Positions 50,329-58,719 of a stretch of DNA of 64,000 bases are shown piece by piece. Under the pieces are notes generated by a model that made no database searches, had not been told where the DNA came from, and saw only the letters and a program-made list of their open reading frames with translations. Each line of letters starts with the position of its first letter. The stretch's first letter is position 1. The stretch lies in the NCBI GenBank assembly GCA_006969385.1, contig CP030884.1, positions 2,294,001 through 2,358,000 of the forward strand. Reading direction: 5' to 3'. This DNA comes from Planctomycetaceae bacterium. GTDB taxonomy: Bacteria > Planctomycetota > Phycisphaerae > UBA1845 > UTPLA1. Position numbers and translations under genes: made by a program.

Positions 50329-51729
50329 TCAATGTCCGCGCCAAGCGGCGATGGCCTTGCCGTACACATCGACACAGCCCTCGGCCGCCGTGCGCCAATC
50401 GAGCCGGCGCACCTCGAACGTGCCATGTTCCTTGAGCGTGCGCTGCAAAGGCGGATGGCGCAAGACGGCGATGATCTTGTTCGCCATTTCGTGAATGTCC
50501 CAGAAATCGACTTTGAGCACGTGCGTCAGAATTTCGGACACGCCCGATTGCTTGGAAATGATGACCGGCACGTCGTGGCTCATGGCTTCCAAGGGCGCAA
50601 TGCCGAAGGGCTCGCTGACGCTGGGCATCACGTACAGGTCGGCCATTTTGTAAACCTTGGCGACGTCGTCACCGCGGAGAAAGCCTGGGAACAGCACCTT
50701 CTGGCCAATGCCCAGCTCGGCGGCCATTTCGATCGACTTGCGAATCATGTCGCCGCTGCCCGCCATGATGAAGCGCGTATTCGGCACGTGTTCGAGCACC
50801 ATCTTGGCCGCCGCCAGGAAATACTCGGGGCCTTTTTGCATGGTGATGCGCCCGAGAAACAGCACGATCTTCTCATCGCGCCGAATGGCGGCAGGCGGTT
50901 CGGCATAGGTGCCGCCGTTTTTATCGATGGCGTTGTAGACAACTTCGATTTTTTCAGCCGCGACGCCGTAGCGCTTCACCAACAAGTTCTTGGTGAGCAG
51001 GCTGACGGCGATCACTTTGGTGGCCGCGTGCACGCCTTGGCGTTCGATATCGTAAATGCGTTGGTTTACATGTTCGCCGCTGCGGTCGAACTCCGTCGAG
51101 TGCACGTGCACGACCAACGGTCGGCTGGTGGCGGCAGCAACGGCAATGCCGGCGGGAAAGGTCATCCAATCGTGGGCGTGTACGACCTCGAAGCCCTCTT
51201 CCAACGCCATCTCCATGGCGAGGCGGGCGTAGCGATGCACTTCGGAAAACATATCGCCGCCGTAGTGTTGCTTCTTGGGCGCGCTGCCTCCGTCGAGGAC
51301 CTTGGTGGGCGCGTCAGCGGCCGATGCTGCCGCAGATTCGGTGGCTTGGGTGAGAATTTCCTCCGTCGCGATCTCTTTCTCGTGAATTAGAAGCTGGCGT
51401 TCGATTTCTGAAATCGTTTCGTCATCCGCAGGGCGATCATAAGGGCGCAGCTCAGCGGGAATCGTGCGAAAGGTGACGTTTTCGAGACCTTCGATTTCGG
51501 CCAAGCGCGTGATACCGCGGCGACGCTCGGCGCGGGCAACTTGCCCCGGCGTCGGCACCTTCAGCTTCACGTGGCTCGAGGTATTGGGATCGTGCTCGAC
51601 CGACTGCGGCAACACGAAGGTGATTTCGTGGCCGAGGCTGCTCATGGCGCGCGTTAGCCCGAAGCACGCAGTGCCCAAACCGCCGGAGATATACGGCGGA
51701 AACTCCCATCCCAGCATGAAGACTTTCAC
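50329..51729 (-). CDS. Glycosyltransferase GT4 / glycogen-synthase-like
   Basis: 466 residues. Starch-synthase-like N-terminus (MKVFMLGWEFPPYISGGLGT, the KxGGL-type loop), long insert of low complexity (about 120-165, Ala/Glu/Thr), then VVHAHDWMTFPAGIAVA, the domain-2 start KIVLFLGRITMQKGPEYFL and the EX7E motif (EPFGIAPLE) followed by AMSHDVPVIISKQSG. GT4 enzymes of this style polymerise or transfer glucose, often beside GH57. Together with the downstream GH57 it probably makes or trims intracellular alpha-glucan. Promoter not recognised. Confidence 0.9.
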   Translation of the reverse strand: MKVFMLGWEFPPYISGGLGTACFGLTRAMSSLGHEITFVLPQSVEHDPNTSSHVKLKVPTPGQVARAERRRGITRLAEIEGLENVTFRTIPAELRPYDRPADDETISEIERQLLIHEKEIATEEILTQATESAAASAADAPTKVLDGGSAPKKQHYGGDMFSEVHRYARLAMEMALEEGFEVVHAHDWMTFPAGIAVAAATSRPLVVHVHSTEFDRSGEHVNQRIYDIERQGVHAATKVIAVSLLTKNLLVKRYGVAAEKIEVVYNAIDKNGGTYAEPPAAIRRDEKIVLFLGRITMQKGPEYFLAAAKMVLEHVPNTRFIMAGSGDMIRKSIEMAAELGIGQKVLFPGFLRGDDVAKVYKMADLYVMPSVSEPFGIAPLEAMSHDVPVIISKQSGVSEILTHVLKVDFWDIHEMANKIIAVLRHPPLQRTLKEHGTFEVRRLDWRTAAEGCVDVYGKAIAAWRGH

Positions 51730-51918
51730 GGGGCAAACGCCCTTTCCGGGCTCGGCGATTGTTGGTTTAAACGTGTTCCCGGGCCGGGGAACGACTGTTA
51801 CGGCGGTAGCACGAAACTGTCCGCAGAACCGTGAATTGTGGATCGAAACGGGGATTTGTCAATGAGAATTTGTGCGGTGATTCTCGCGCCGATTATCTAT
51901 CAATCACAAATTAAATGT
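51730..51918. other. Gap between two - strand genes
   Basis: About 190 bp that includes the promoter region of the GT4 gene (read on -). No feature is recognised. Composition drops in GC toward the hypothetical gene that follows. Confidence 0.3.
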
Positions 51919-52443
51919 CTAGGAATCGAGCCATTGGATACGGCTCCAAATGGTAGAAGGACCGGCTGCCGGTCGAAGTTGCAAGTGGAAATCCCAACCG
52001 TCACCGTCGGGATTTTCGGGGATCGGGGCGTCGGGATCTGCTTTTTGACTCACACGGCAGTGATATGCGCCACAGGGAATCGTGAATTGGCAATATGCGA
52101 GGTAGGGCTCGGGTAGGCGTATGTCGTCGAACTGAGCAGCCATCGAGACTGTTTCATAATTCACGATCAACAACCGATCGTCGGTCACGATAATAAACCC
52201 CACTATTGATCGATATACGCCGGGAGCGACGGACTCGTCGTTTCGCGCGGTTACCTGCACGCGCCAGTCGCGTTCGATTCCTGTTGCCCAGAAAAGCAAT
52301 GCGCCGCTTCCCATCTGATCGATGACGTGGCAATGGAAATCGCCAAAGTCGAAATCATCACCAATGAACTGGCGGTAGCGTGCAGGGTCGAGCAGGCCAA
52401 GAAAGCCGGAATCGTCTGGAATGGTGATCGTCGCGTTCATCAA
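51919..52443 (-). CDS. Hypothetical protein (174 aa), possibly accessory
   Basis: Starts at tandem ATG 52443/52440. The protein is soluble, with no signal or membrane segment, and appears alpha/beta: GFLGLLDPARYRQFIGDDFD, FHCHVIDQMGSGALLFWATG, then strands YRSIVGFIIVTDDRLLIVNY and YCQFTIPCGAYHCRVSQ. The C-terminus is rich in Pro/Asp. Isolated single gene, not the usual codon style of neighbours, next to a dispersed repeat pair. The size and the stand-alone setting recall immunity-type proteins of contact systems, but I recognise no family. Confidence 0.65.
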   Translation of the reverse strand: MMNATITIPDDSGFLGLLDPARYRQFIGDDFDFGDFHCHVIDQMGSGALLFWATGIERDWRVQVTARNDESVAPGVYRSIVGFIIVTDDRLLIVNYETVSMAAQFDDIRLPEPYLAYCQFTIPCGAYHCRVSQKADPDAPIPENPDGDGWDFHLQLRPAAGPSTIWSRIQWLDS

Positions 52444-52839
52444 CGTTTTACATTAGAACGTGCTGAACTCAAATGCACCTGTTCTGAGATTTCGGTCGAG
52501 TACTTGAAGCACAAATTTATTCTTCGGCTCTGTACGTTCCCGTCAATGTCAGTCCTCTTCTACGCCAAGGGCGTTGTCTCAATAGCCTGGGGTTGACGCG
52601 CAGCGGCTACCCCAGGAATGGTTGGCAGAGTATCTTCGAACTCTGAAGGAGTTCCGTCCCCGTACGGCATGGCGCAACGCTTTCAGCGTTGAGTGTTTTG
52701 AGTTGACATCGCGACCCAGGGTAGCTGCTGCGCATCAACCCTGGGCTACTGGCGCAACGCCGTTGGCGTAGGATTCAGCGGATAGCATCTTAACGCTACA
52801 CCTTGTATTGCGCGCACTACGGTAACGCCACCTCGACTA
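52444..52839. other. Intergenic region with repeat pair
   Basis: About 400 bp holding the inverted hairpin pair at 52583-52748 and two short AACGC palindromes near 52674 and 52752. No gene seen. Confidence 0.45.
52583..52748. repeat. Inverted repeat pair of TAGCC(C/T)(A/G)GGGTTGA hairpins
   Basis: A 34-bp hairpin at 52583-52616 (TAGCCTGGGGTTGACGCGCA ...) has an inverted counterpart at 52715-52748. The two differ at six or so positions, and in the stem the changes are compensatory (CCTGGGG/CCCCAGG versus CCCAGGG/CCCTGGG). That indicates selection or a mobilisation requirement for the folded form. Confidence 0.8.
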
Positions 52840-53313
52840 TTATCCCGCATCGAGATCATCTAGTAGCCTTCGAATCGATAAGCCATAAATCGGGTGCATT
52901 GCATCGCCTGCAATATCACACAACGGCTCCAACACAAAACGCCGGCGGTGCATATCCGGGTGCGGAATCGTCAGTTGCTCGTCGTCGATGATTTGGTCGT
53001 CGAACAGCAGAATATCGATATCGATGGTGCGCGGTCCCCAGCGGATCACGCGTTTGCGACCGAGGGTTTCTTCGACGTTCAGGCACACGGCTAACAGCCG
53101 ATGCGGCGCGAGGGATGTATGCAATCGCGCGGCAGCGTTGATGAACAACTCCTGATCGTCGGGGCCGCCGACGGGTTCGGTTTCGTAAAGCGGTGAAACG
53201 GCATCGACCTCGATATCGCGCGCGGCTTGCAGTGCGTTCAGCGCCGCAGCGATGTTCTTCTTGCGCCGACCGAGGTTCGAGCCGAGCCCGATGTAGGCCA
53301 CATGCGGTAACAT
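52840..53313 (-). CDS. folK: 2-amino-4-hydroxy-6-hydroxymethyldihydropteridine pyrophosphokinase
   Basis: 157 residues from ATG 53313 (the frame runs 9 nt further to a TTG). HPPK signatures: YIGLGSNLGRRKKNI, SPLYETEPVGGPDDQELFIN, and the family motif RWGPRTIDIDILLFDD with the metal-binding Asp pair, followed by LTIPHPDMHRRRFVLEPL. The enzyme transfers pyrophosphate from ATP to the pterin in folate synthesis. It begins two bases after the stop of the aminotransferase gene upstream on the same strand, so the two are coupled. Confidence 0.95.
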   Translation of the reverse strand: MLPHVAYIGLGSNLGRRKKNIAAALNALQAARDIEVDAVSPLYETEPVGGPDDQELFINAAARLHTSLAPHRLLAVCLNVEETLGRKRVIRWGPRTIDIDILLFDDQIIDDEQLTIPHPDMHRRRFVLEPLCDIAGDAMHPIYGLSIRRLLDDLDAG

Positions 53314-53315
53314 GC

Positions 53316-54488
53316 TTACCAACTCATGCCTTCGAGGCGCTTCACGGCTTCGGCGATGCGCGGTTGATCGACCGTCAGCGCGAAGCGTACGTATCGGTCA
53401 CCCGGTTTGCCGAAACCGACGCCGGGAATGGCGACGAGGTCGGCTTCTTCCAGCAGGCGCTTGGCGGCGCGCATCGAATCGTAACCGTCGTGGCACTGCG
53501 CCCAAACGTAGAACGTGGCCTTCGGCATGTCGACGGTGAAGCCGGCGCGCTTCAGGCCGGTAACCAGCGTTTCGGCGCGCTGCTTATACATGGCACGCAG
53601 GTTTTCGATCTCGGGGCCGTCGATGCGCGAGAGGGCGGTGATGGACGCCTCTTGAATGGCACCAAACACGCCGGAGTCGACGTTGCCTTTGATCTTGGCG
53701 AGCGCGGCGAGGACGTCGGCGTTACCCAAGGCAAAGCCCACGCGCCAGCCCGTCATGTTGAAGGTTTTGCTGAGCGAATGCATCTCGATGGAGACGTCTT
53801 TGGCGCAGGGCACTTCGAGGATGGAATGCGGCTTGTCGTTATCGTCGAAGTACATTTCGGAATAGGCCGCGTCGCTGCATATGATAAAGTTGTGTTGCTT
53901 CGCCAAGGCTACGCAGCGTTCGAAGAATTCCAAAGGTGCCGTCGCGCCGGTGGGGTTATTGGGATAGTTGACGAACATCAGCCGCGATTGGGCGAACACA
54001 TCGGCGGGGATGGCATCGAGATCGGGTAGGAAGTCGTTATCCGCCGACAGCGGCATCACGTGGGGCGTGCCGCCGGCGAAGATGGTCGAGCTTTCATAAA
54101 CGGGGTAGCCGGGCGCGGGGATCAGGGCGACATCACCGGGATTGAGCACCGCCAATGGCAGGTGACCGATGCCCTCCTTGCTGCCGATCAGCGCCATCAC
54201 TTCACCCTTGGGATTCACGTCGATGTCGAAGCGATTCTTCGCAAACGCGGCACAGGCCTCACGGAAAGCCAGCATGCCGGCACCCGACGGATAGGGGTGA
54301 TATTCGGCTTTGTGCACGGCGTTGGCCATGGCATCGACGATGAATTGCGGCGTGGGCTGATCCGGATCGCCGACGCCGAAGCTGATCACGTCGCGACCGG
54401 CGGCGAGGGCTTCGGACTTCATGCGGTCGATTTCGATGAAGAGGTACGGCGGCAGTTGGTCCAGGCGTTGGGCTCTGGCGAAGGGCAT
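53316..54488 (-). CDS. dapL: PLP aminotransferase, LL-diaminopimelate aminotransferase-like
   Basis: 390 residues, fold-type I class I/II aminotransferase. PLP lysine Lys241 in SLSKTFNMTGWRVGFALG; NNPTGATAPLEFF cofactor loop; SDAAYSEMYFDD; C-terminal Arg in GDRYVRFAL. The N-terminus (AQRLDQLPPYLFIEIDRMKS) and ISFGVGDPDQPTPQFIV are typical of DapL-type enzymes used for lysine and peptidoglycan precursor synthesis in planctomycetes and others. Other aminotransferases of this subclass (aspartate, alanine) are possible, so the symbol is tentative. Operon with folK. Confidence 0.85.
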   Translation of the reverse strand: MPFARAQRLDQLPPYLFIEIDRMKSEALAAGRDVISFGVGDPDQPTPQFIVDAMANAVHKAEYHPYPSGAGMLAFREACAAFAKNRFDIDVNPKGEVMALIGSKEGIGHLPLAVLNPGDVALIPAPGYPVYESSTIFAGGTPHVMPLSADNDFLPDLDAIPADVFAQSRLMFVNYPNNPTGATAPLEFFERCVALAKQHNFIICSDAAYSEMYFDDNDKPHSILEVPCAKDVSIEMHSLSKTFNMTGWRVGFALGNADVLAALAKIKGNVDSGVFGAIQEASITALSRIDGPEIENLRAMYKQRAETLVTGLKRAGFTVDMPKATFYVWAQCHDGYDSMRAAKRLLEEADLVAIPGVGFGKPGDRYVRFALTVDQPRIAEAVKRLEGMSW

Positions 54489-54595
54489 GGCAGTGGCTCC
54501 ATCCGGTATTTTGCGGGTCCATTCGTGTGCGCAGGCGCATCATCTTCGAGGACGGCCTTAGAATCAATCGAGGAGTCTCGATAATCATTCGGATT

Positions 54596-54626
54596 GGGTG
54601 CCCCTGCCCTTCAAGGGCTCGGGTAC
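54596..54626. repeat. Partial GGGTGCCCC-family hairpin
   Basis: GGGTGCCCCTGCCCTTCAAG followed by GGCTCGGGTAC resembles the second arm at 11346-11377 but with a shortened, mismatched far side. It precedes the BrkB-like gene and supports placing that start downstream, at 54679. Confidence 0.6.
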
Positions 54627-54678
54627 ATTACCAGCAATGCGGTTATCGCGAAAACCGTGCTATCATAGCTGTCATTCT

Positions 54679-56004
54679 ATGAGCAAATTCCTCGACAAAT
54701 TCCGAAGCCTCCTTCGGCTGCCCACCGACGACCTGACGCGTAAGCAATATGCACTGCGTTATGTGCTGGAGATGTTTCGCCAAGGGCTGCGCCGCTTGCG
54801 CGAAGATCGGGCCGGCAATATGGCGGCGGCGCTGGCGTTTCGCACCATCTTCGGCTTGGTGCCGGTGCTGATCATCGTCATCCTTATCTTCCGCGCGTTC
54901 GGCGGGGCGGAGGTGTTCGGTAGCTTTCTCGAAGGCCTGCTGCAATCTGCCAACCTCGATAGCGTGGCGGCGCCCGATGGTGAATCGACGCTGGGAACGT
55001 GGTTGCGAAATATGATTGAAAGCATCGACGGCAAGATCAGCGGCCGCGCCGTCGGCTTGGTGGGTTTGTTGGTGCTCGCGTGGGCGGCGATCGGTCTGAT
55101 CAGTACGATCGAGCGCAGCCTGAACACGATTTGTCAGGCGACGACCAACCGCGCGCTGACGCGGCGCATACCGTTGTACTGGACGATGCTGACAGTGGGC
55201 CCGGCGCTATTGTATCTGAGTTTCGACTTTCGCACGCGCTTTCTCAGCAGCATTAGCGAAACGAGTTGGGTTCGACCTTTCGCCGGTGCGATTTCGGTGA
55301 CGACGGCGTTTCTGTCTGTTTGGCTCTTGTTGCTGTTGCTGTATCGATTCTTGCCCAATAAGCAGATGCGTTTGCAATTCGTGGCGGCGGGTTCTTTTTT
55401 TGCGGCGCTACTCTGGTCGGCGGCCACGAATCTCTTCGCGGCATACATTGCATGGTCGTTTATTAAAGAGAGCTCCACCTTCAGCGTGTTGTATGGAACG
55501 TTAGGCTTGTTGCCGCTGTTCTTATTTTGGATTTACTTCCTGTGGATCATCGTACTTTACGGATTTGAACTCACGTGCATTTTGCAAGCTGTGCAGCGCG
55601 GCATGCATGGTGGTACGACGATGGAACGCGAGCCACCGCCGTTTGTCGATCCGGCGTATATCGTGGTGATCATGCACGATGTGTTGGCCCGCTTTGAAAA
55701 GGGCGAACCCACGCACGAAGCCGATTTGGTCGAGGCGACGCAGATAAATGCCGTGGTGGTGGAACTCATGTTGCAAGCGCTGCACAAAGCGGGATTTGTT
55801 CATCGCGTCGATCATGCCGGTGAGGATGCATGGGCACCGGCCAAGCCTGCCGAGCAAATTCGCACTCAGGAGTTAATCGAATTGGGGCAGTCGCTGGTTC
55901 CGCTCGAACGCGGTGATGACGGCGACACCGACCAATGGCTGCATTCGTTTCGACAGGCCCAACGACAGTTGGAAGTGCATCGCTCGATGGACGGGATTTC
56001 TTAG
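54679..56004 (+). CDS. YihY/BrkB-family inner-membrane protein with C-terminal extension
   Basis: 441 residues from ATG 54679; the frame runs upstream to 54598 through a hairpin repeat, which I exclude. Family pattern: FRQGLRRLREDRAGNMAAALAFRTIFGLVPVLI at the N-terminus, six membrane helices, and the late YGTLGLLPLFLFWIYFLWIIVLYGFELT segment. After the membrane domain a ~130-residue cytosolic tail has a winged-helix-like stretch (EADLVEATQINAVVVELMLQALHKAGFVHRVD), common in longer BrkB proteins. Biochemical function is unsettled; transport or envelope roles are suggested for the family. A TATCAT at about 54661 may be its -10. Confidence 0.87.
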   Translation: MSKFLDKFRSLLRLPTDDLTRKQYALRYVLEMFRQGLRRLREDRAGNMAAALAFRTIFGLVPVLIIVILIFRAFGGAEVFGSFLEGLLQSANLDSVAAPDGESTLGTWLRNMIESIDGKISGRAVGLVGLLVLAWAAIGLISTIERSLNTICQATTNRALTRRIPLYWTMLTVGPALLYLSFDFRTRFLSSISETSWVRPFAGAISVTTAFLSVWLLLLLLYRFLPNKQMRLQFVAAGSFFAALLWSAATNLFAAYIAWSFIKESSTFSVLYGTLGLLPLFLFWIYFLWIIVLYGFELTCILQAVQRGMHGGTTMEREPPPFVDPAYIVVIMHDVLARFEKGEPTHEADLVEATQINAVVVELMLQALHKAGFVHRVDHAGEDAWAPAKPAEQIRTQELIELGQSLVPLERGDDGDTDQWLHSFRQAQRQLEVHRSMDGIS

Positions 56005-56484
56005 GGGCGGGTGCTTAAGTGTGGAGTTGAGTTCTCCTGTTTCGGCACGTCGCGGAGTTCACACACGCAGCCGACTGGGGATCGATTTCCCGTGTGCGGA
56101 TTTTTAGCCTCAATTCAACGCGATTTCTCGCAATGGCCGCTGGACGATTTGGATGTTTTTGATGGGGGTGCGTGGACGCAGTTAAATCGCGGTTTATCTG
56201 GGTGATAGGAGGGGTGGGCTGCTCTTGATGGGCAAGAAACGTGATTTTAATACCGCTATTGGTGCTTGTGGAATGACCGTTGATGTTCGTTTTAGACGAT
56301 ATTTAAACAAATTAATCCGGGGTTAAATGGGCGAAATGACTGGTCTTAGTATGATTTACATAGGTGGTCGGATGCGACGTTCGCTGTCGACCCAACATAT
56401 GCCTTATTTAATGTGTTCGCGTGGCGTGCGGAAACAGTTCCGAAAACGGCGCGGGCGAATGGCGAGACGAAAGAGAGATGTGCG
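56005..56484. other. Intergenic region upstream of the two-component system
   Basis: About 480 bp. The first part contains the candidate terminator at 56062-56105; the rest is AT-richer (for example TTTAGACGATATTTAAACAAATTAA near 56290) and probably holds the response-regulator promoter. No gene is recognised. Confidence 0.4.
56062..56105 (+). terminator. Candidate terminator after BrkB-like gene
   Basis: CACACG (56062-56067) pairs with CGTGTG (56091-56096), enclosing an inner GGGGA/TTCCC stem, and the structure is followed by CGGATTTTT. The nested stem and the T-run fit an intrinsic terminator, but the outer loop is long. Confidence 0.4.
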
Positions 56485-57171
56485 ATGCGCTTTCTCGTCG
56501 TTGAAGACAATCCGAGCGTTGCCGATTTGGTGCGGCGCGTATTAAAAGACGAAACCTACGAAGTCGATGTAGCAGGTGATGCCACGCATGCCTGGCGACA
56601 AATCCGATCCAACGATTACGACAGTATCATTCTCGACTTGATGTTGCCCGGGACCGACGGCGTCACGCTGTGTCGCGAGCTGCGCGATCAGGGTGTCGAC
56701 ACGCCGATCATGATGCTAACGGCGCTCTCAAGCACCGAGGAGAAGGTCAAGGGCCTCGACGCCGGCGCGGATGATTATCTCACCAAGCCGTTCGAAGTGG
56801 ACGAACTGTTGGCGCGCACACGTTGCTTGCTGCGCCGCCGTCCGAACTCCGACGGCATGAAGCTAAAGCATGCCGATCTCGTTCTCGACATGGCCAAGCG
56901 CGTGGCGTATCGCGGCGAACGTGAGATCGGTCTGACGGCTAAGGAATACGCTATACTCGAATATCTGATTCGAAATCCGAACATCGTGTTGAGCCGGGCG
57001 CGAATCGGCGAACACGTTTGGGGTATGGACTTCGAAGAATCCAGCAACGTTATCGAAGTGTATATCTCTCGGCTGCGCGGAAAGATCGATCGCGGATTCG
57101 AAAGCCCATTGCTCCATACCGTCATCGGTATGGGGTACATTCTTAGCGAGCAGGGGCCGCCCGCCGCCTAG
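56485..57171 (+). CDS. OmpR/PhoB-family response regulator
   Basis: 228 residues from ATG 56485; the frame to 56413 has no Met-proximal domain content. Receiver: VVEDNP with Glu7/Asp8, phosphoacceptor Asp51 (ILDLMLPG), Thr79 and Lys101 (YLTKPF). DNA-binding winged helix from about 128: LVLDMAKRVAYRGEREIGLT, AKEYAILEYLIRNPNIVLSR, and the recognition helix SSNVIEVYISRLRGKID. It is followed 22 bp later by its sensor kinase and so forms a classical pair. Confidence 0.95.
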   Translation: MRFLVVEDNPSVADLVRRVLKDETYEVDVAGDATHAWRQIRSNDYDSIILDLMLPGTDGVTLCRELRDQGVDTPIMMLTALSSTEEKVKGLDAGADDYLTKPFEVDELLARTRCLLRRRPNSDGMKLKHADLVLDMAKRVAYRGEREIGLTAKEYAILEYLIRNPNIVLSRARIGEHVWGMDFEESSNVIEVYISRLRGKIDRGFESPLLHTVIGMGYILSEQGPPAA

Positions 57172-57193
57172 TCCCGAAAGCCGAGCACAATCG

Positions 57194-58654
57194 ATGCCTC
57201 GTCGGCGCGCCTTCAAGCAGTTACGGATTCGCTATAGCTTGCAGTACGTCGCGATATTTGCATTCGCAAGTCTCGCCATCCTCGTATTGCTTTTGCTGAT
57301 CACCGACTACCAACGTCGGGCGTCACATGAATTCAAGTTGTTAAAGGTGACGGGGCGCATGGCGAATAAGCTAACGGCGTTGCGCGACCCTTGGTTGACC
57401 GACGCGGGCCTAACGCCGGCGGCGTTGTCGATCCTGAATGAACCCGATCATTGCTACCTGTATGTAGAACTCATCGACACGAAGGGCGAGTCGATTTGGC
57501 GCTGTCGTAGCCTGCGGGAATCGCGATTGCCGTTACCGAAGACGCGACTCAATCAGCCTAACGCCGTAGCACTCGACTATTACTCCTCCAATAACGATAC
57601 ATCGAAGTCGCCCACGAGGGGGCGGTTGTGTATGGCAGCGACGCCGCTGTACGACGCGAACAACGTACCAATTGCGTCACTGCTGGTAGGGCAAAGTGAC
57701 GAAGGTTTGAAAAATACCCTCTTCGATAACCGCCGTGTATTGATCGTCTTCTTCATGTCATCGCTAATCGTGGTTGGATGGTTGATTTGGTACATCACCG
57801 GTCGGTGGTTGCGACCGCTACTTCATATCGCCGATCAAGCCGCTCAAATTACGCCGACGAAGATCGACCGGCGATTGGAAATCGAAACCACGAGTCGCGA
57901 GTTGGTGGATTTGGTGGAAACGATGAACCAGATGCTGGCGCGAATCGAAAACGGCTATCGTCAACAGTATCGGTTCATTGGAAACGTGTCGCACGAATTG
58001 AGGACGCCGTTGACGGTGTTGCTAGGTGAAACACGTACTGCACTAACGCGATATCCCGCCGATTCGCCGCAGGCCGAATTGGCGCGCAAGGTGTCCGTCG
58101 AAACGCGACGCATGATCGACCTGGTCAGTGGTTTCATGATTCTGGCAAGAGCGTCGGAAATGCCCGCCGTGCCGACGGACCTAAAGGTGGCGATCGAAGA
58201 CGTCGTGTTGACGGCCGTTGGGCGCGAGAGCGAAAACGCTCGTAACCATCAGGTCAAAGTCGTGCCGCGCATTATGAATGAAGACGCCGACGCTGCTTCG
58301 GTGCGTGGCGATTCGGACTTGCTGGTCCTTATGTGCACCAATCTCATTCGCAACGCGGTGCGTTATTCGCCCGAGGGCGGCACGGTGTATGTTGAGATGG
58401 CAATGACGCCCGATGGGGAATACGCCGAAGTGATTGTGCGGGATTCGGGTAAGGGAATCCCGGAGGGCGAGTTTGAGAAAATATTTGAACTGTTTCATCA
58501 GGTCGATCCGGTACGGGGCGACGTTGGCACGGGCGGTATTGGATTGACGATTGTGCGTGCGGTCGCACAACAACATGGCGGTACGGTGAGCGTGAGAAAT
58601 CTGGATGAGGAGGGGTGCGAGTTTCGCGTACGACTGCCGTTGGCAAAGGAATGA
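57194..58654 (+). CDS. Sensor histidine kinase (HAMP-HisKA-HATPase)
   Basis: 486 residues. Helix one (about 15-37), periplasmic sensor (about 38-175; about 140 residues, contains LNEPDHCYLYVELIDTKGES), helix two (about 178-200), HAMP to ~250, then HisKA with phosphoacceptor His267 in NVSHELRTPLTVLLGE, and the HATPase with N-box NLIRNAVRYSPEGG, G1 VRDSGKGIPEG, F-box FELFHQVD and G2 GTGGIGLTIVRA. It phosphorylates the preceding regulator. The stimulus is unknown; the sensor domain resembles none I can name. Confidence 0.94.
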   Translation: MPRRRAFKQLRIRYSLQYVAIFAFASLAILVLLLLITDYQRRASHEFKLLKVTGRMANKLTALRDPWLTDAGLTPAALSILNEPDHCYLYVELIDTKGESIWRCRSLRESRLPLPKTRLNQPNAVALDYYSSNNDTSKSPTRGRLCMAATPLYDANNVPIASLLVGQSDEGLKNTLFDNRRVLIVFFMSSLIVVGWLIWYITGRWLRPLLHIADQAAQITPTKIDRRLEIETTSRELVDLVETMNQMLARIENGYRQQYRFIGNVSHELRTPLTVLLGETRTALTRYPADSPQAELARKVSVETRRMIDLVSGFMILARASEMPAVPTDLKVAIEDVVLTAVGRESENARNHQVKVVPRIMNEDADAASVRGDSDLLVLMCTNLIRNAVRYSPEGGTVYVEMAMTPDGEYAEVIVRDSGKGIPEGEFEKIFELFHQVDPVRGDVGTGGIGLTIVRAVAQQHGGTVSVRNLDEEGCEFRVRLPLAKE

Positions 58655-58705
58655 CGTGGCGTCATCGACGGTGGGGGCTCCAAGTAGAAAATTTAGATAG
58701 TCAGC

Positions 58706-58711
58706 TATAAT
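58706..58711 (+). promoter_or_regulatory. TATAAT box for a probably leaderless MscS-type mRNA
   Basis: A perfect TATAAT ends nine bases before the ATG at 58720, so transcription would begin at or next to the start codon. No Shine-Dalgarno is present between. The -35 region is unconvincing. Confidence 0.4.
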
Positions 58712-58719
58712 CCGCGAAC

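Noticed and set aside
50251..51390. 379-codon + strand open frame opposite the GT4 gene
   Set aside because: His-rich shadow frame; the - strand protein carries complete GT4 motifs.
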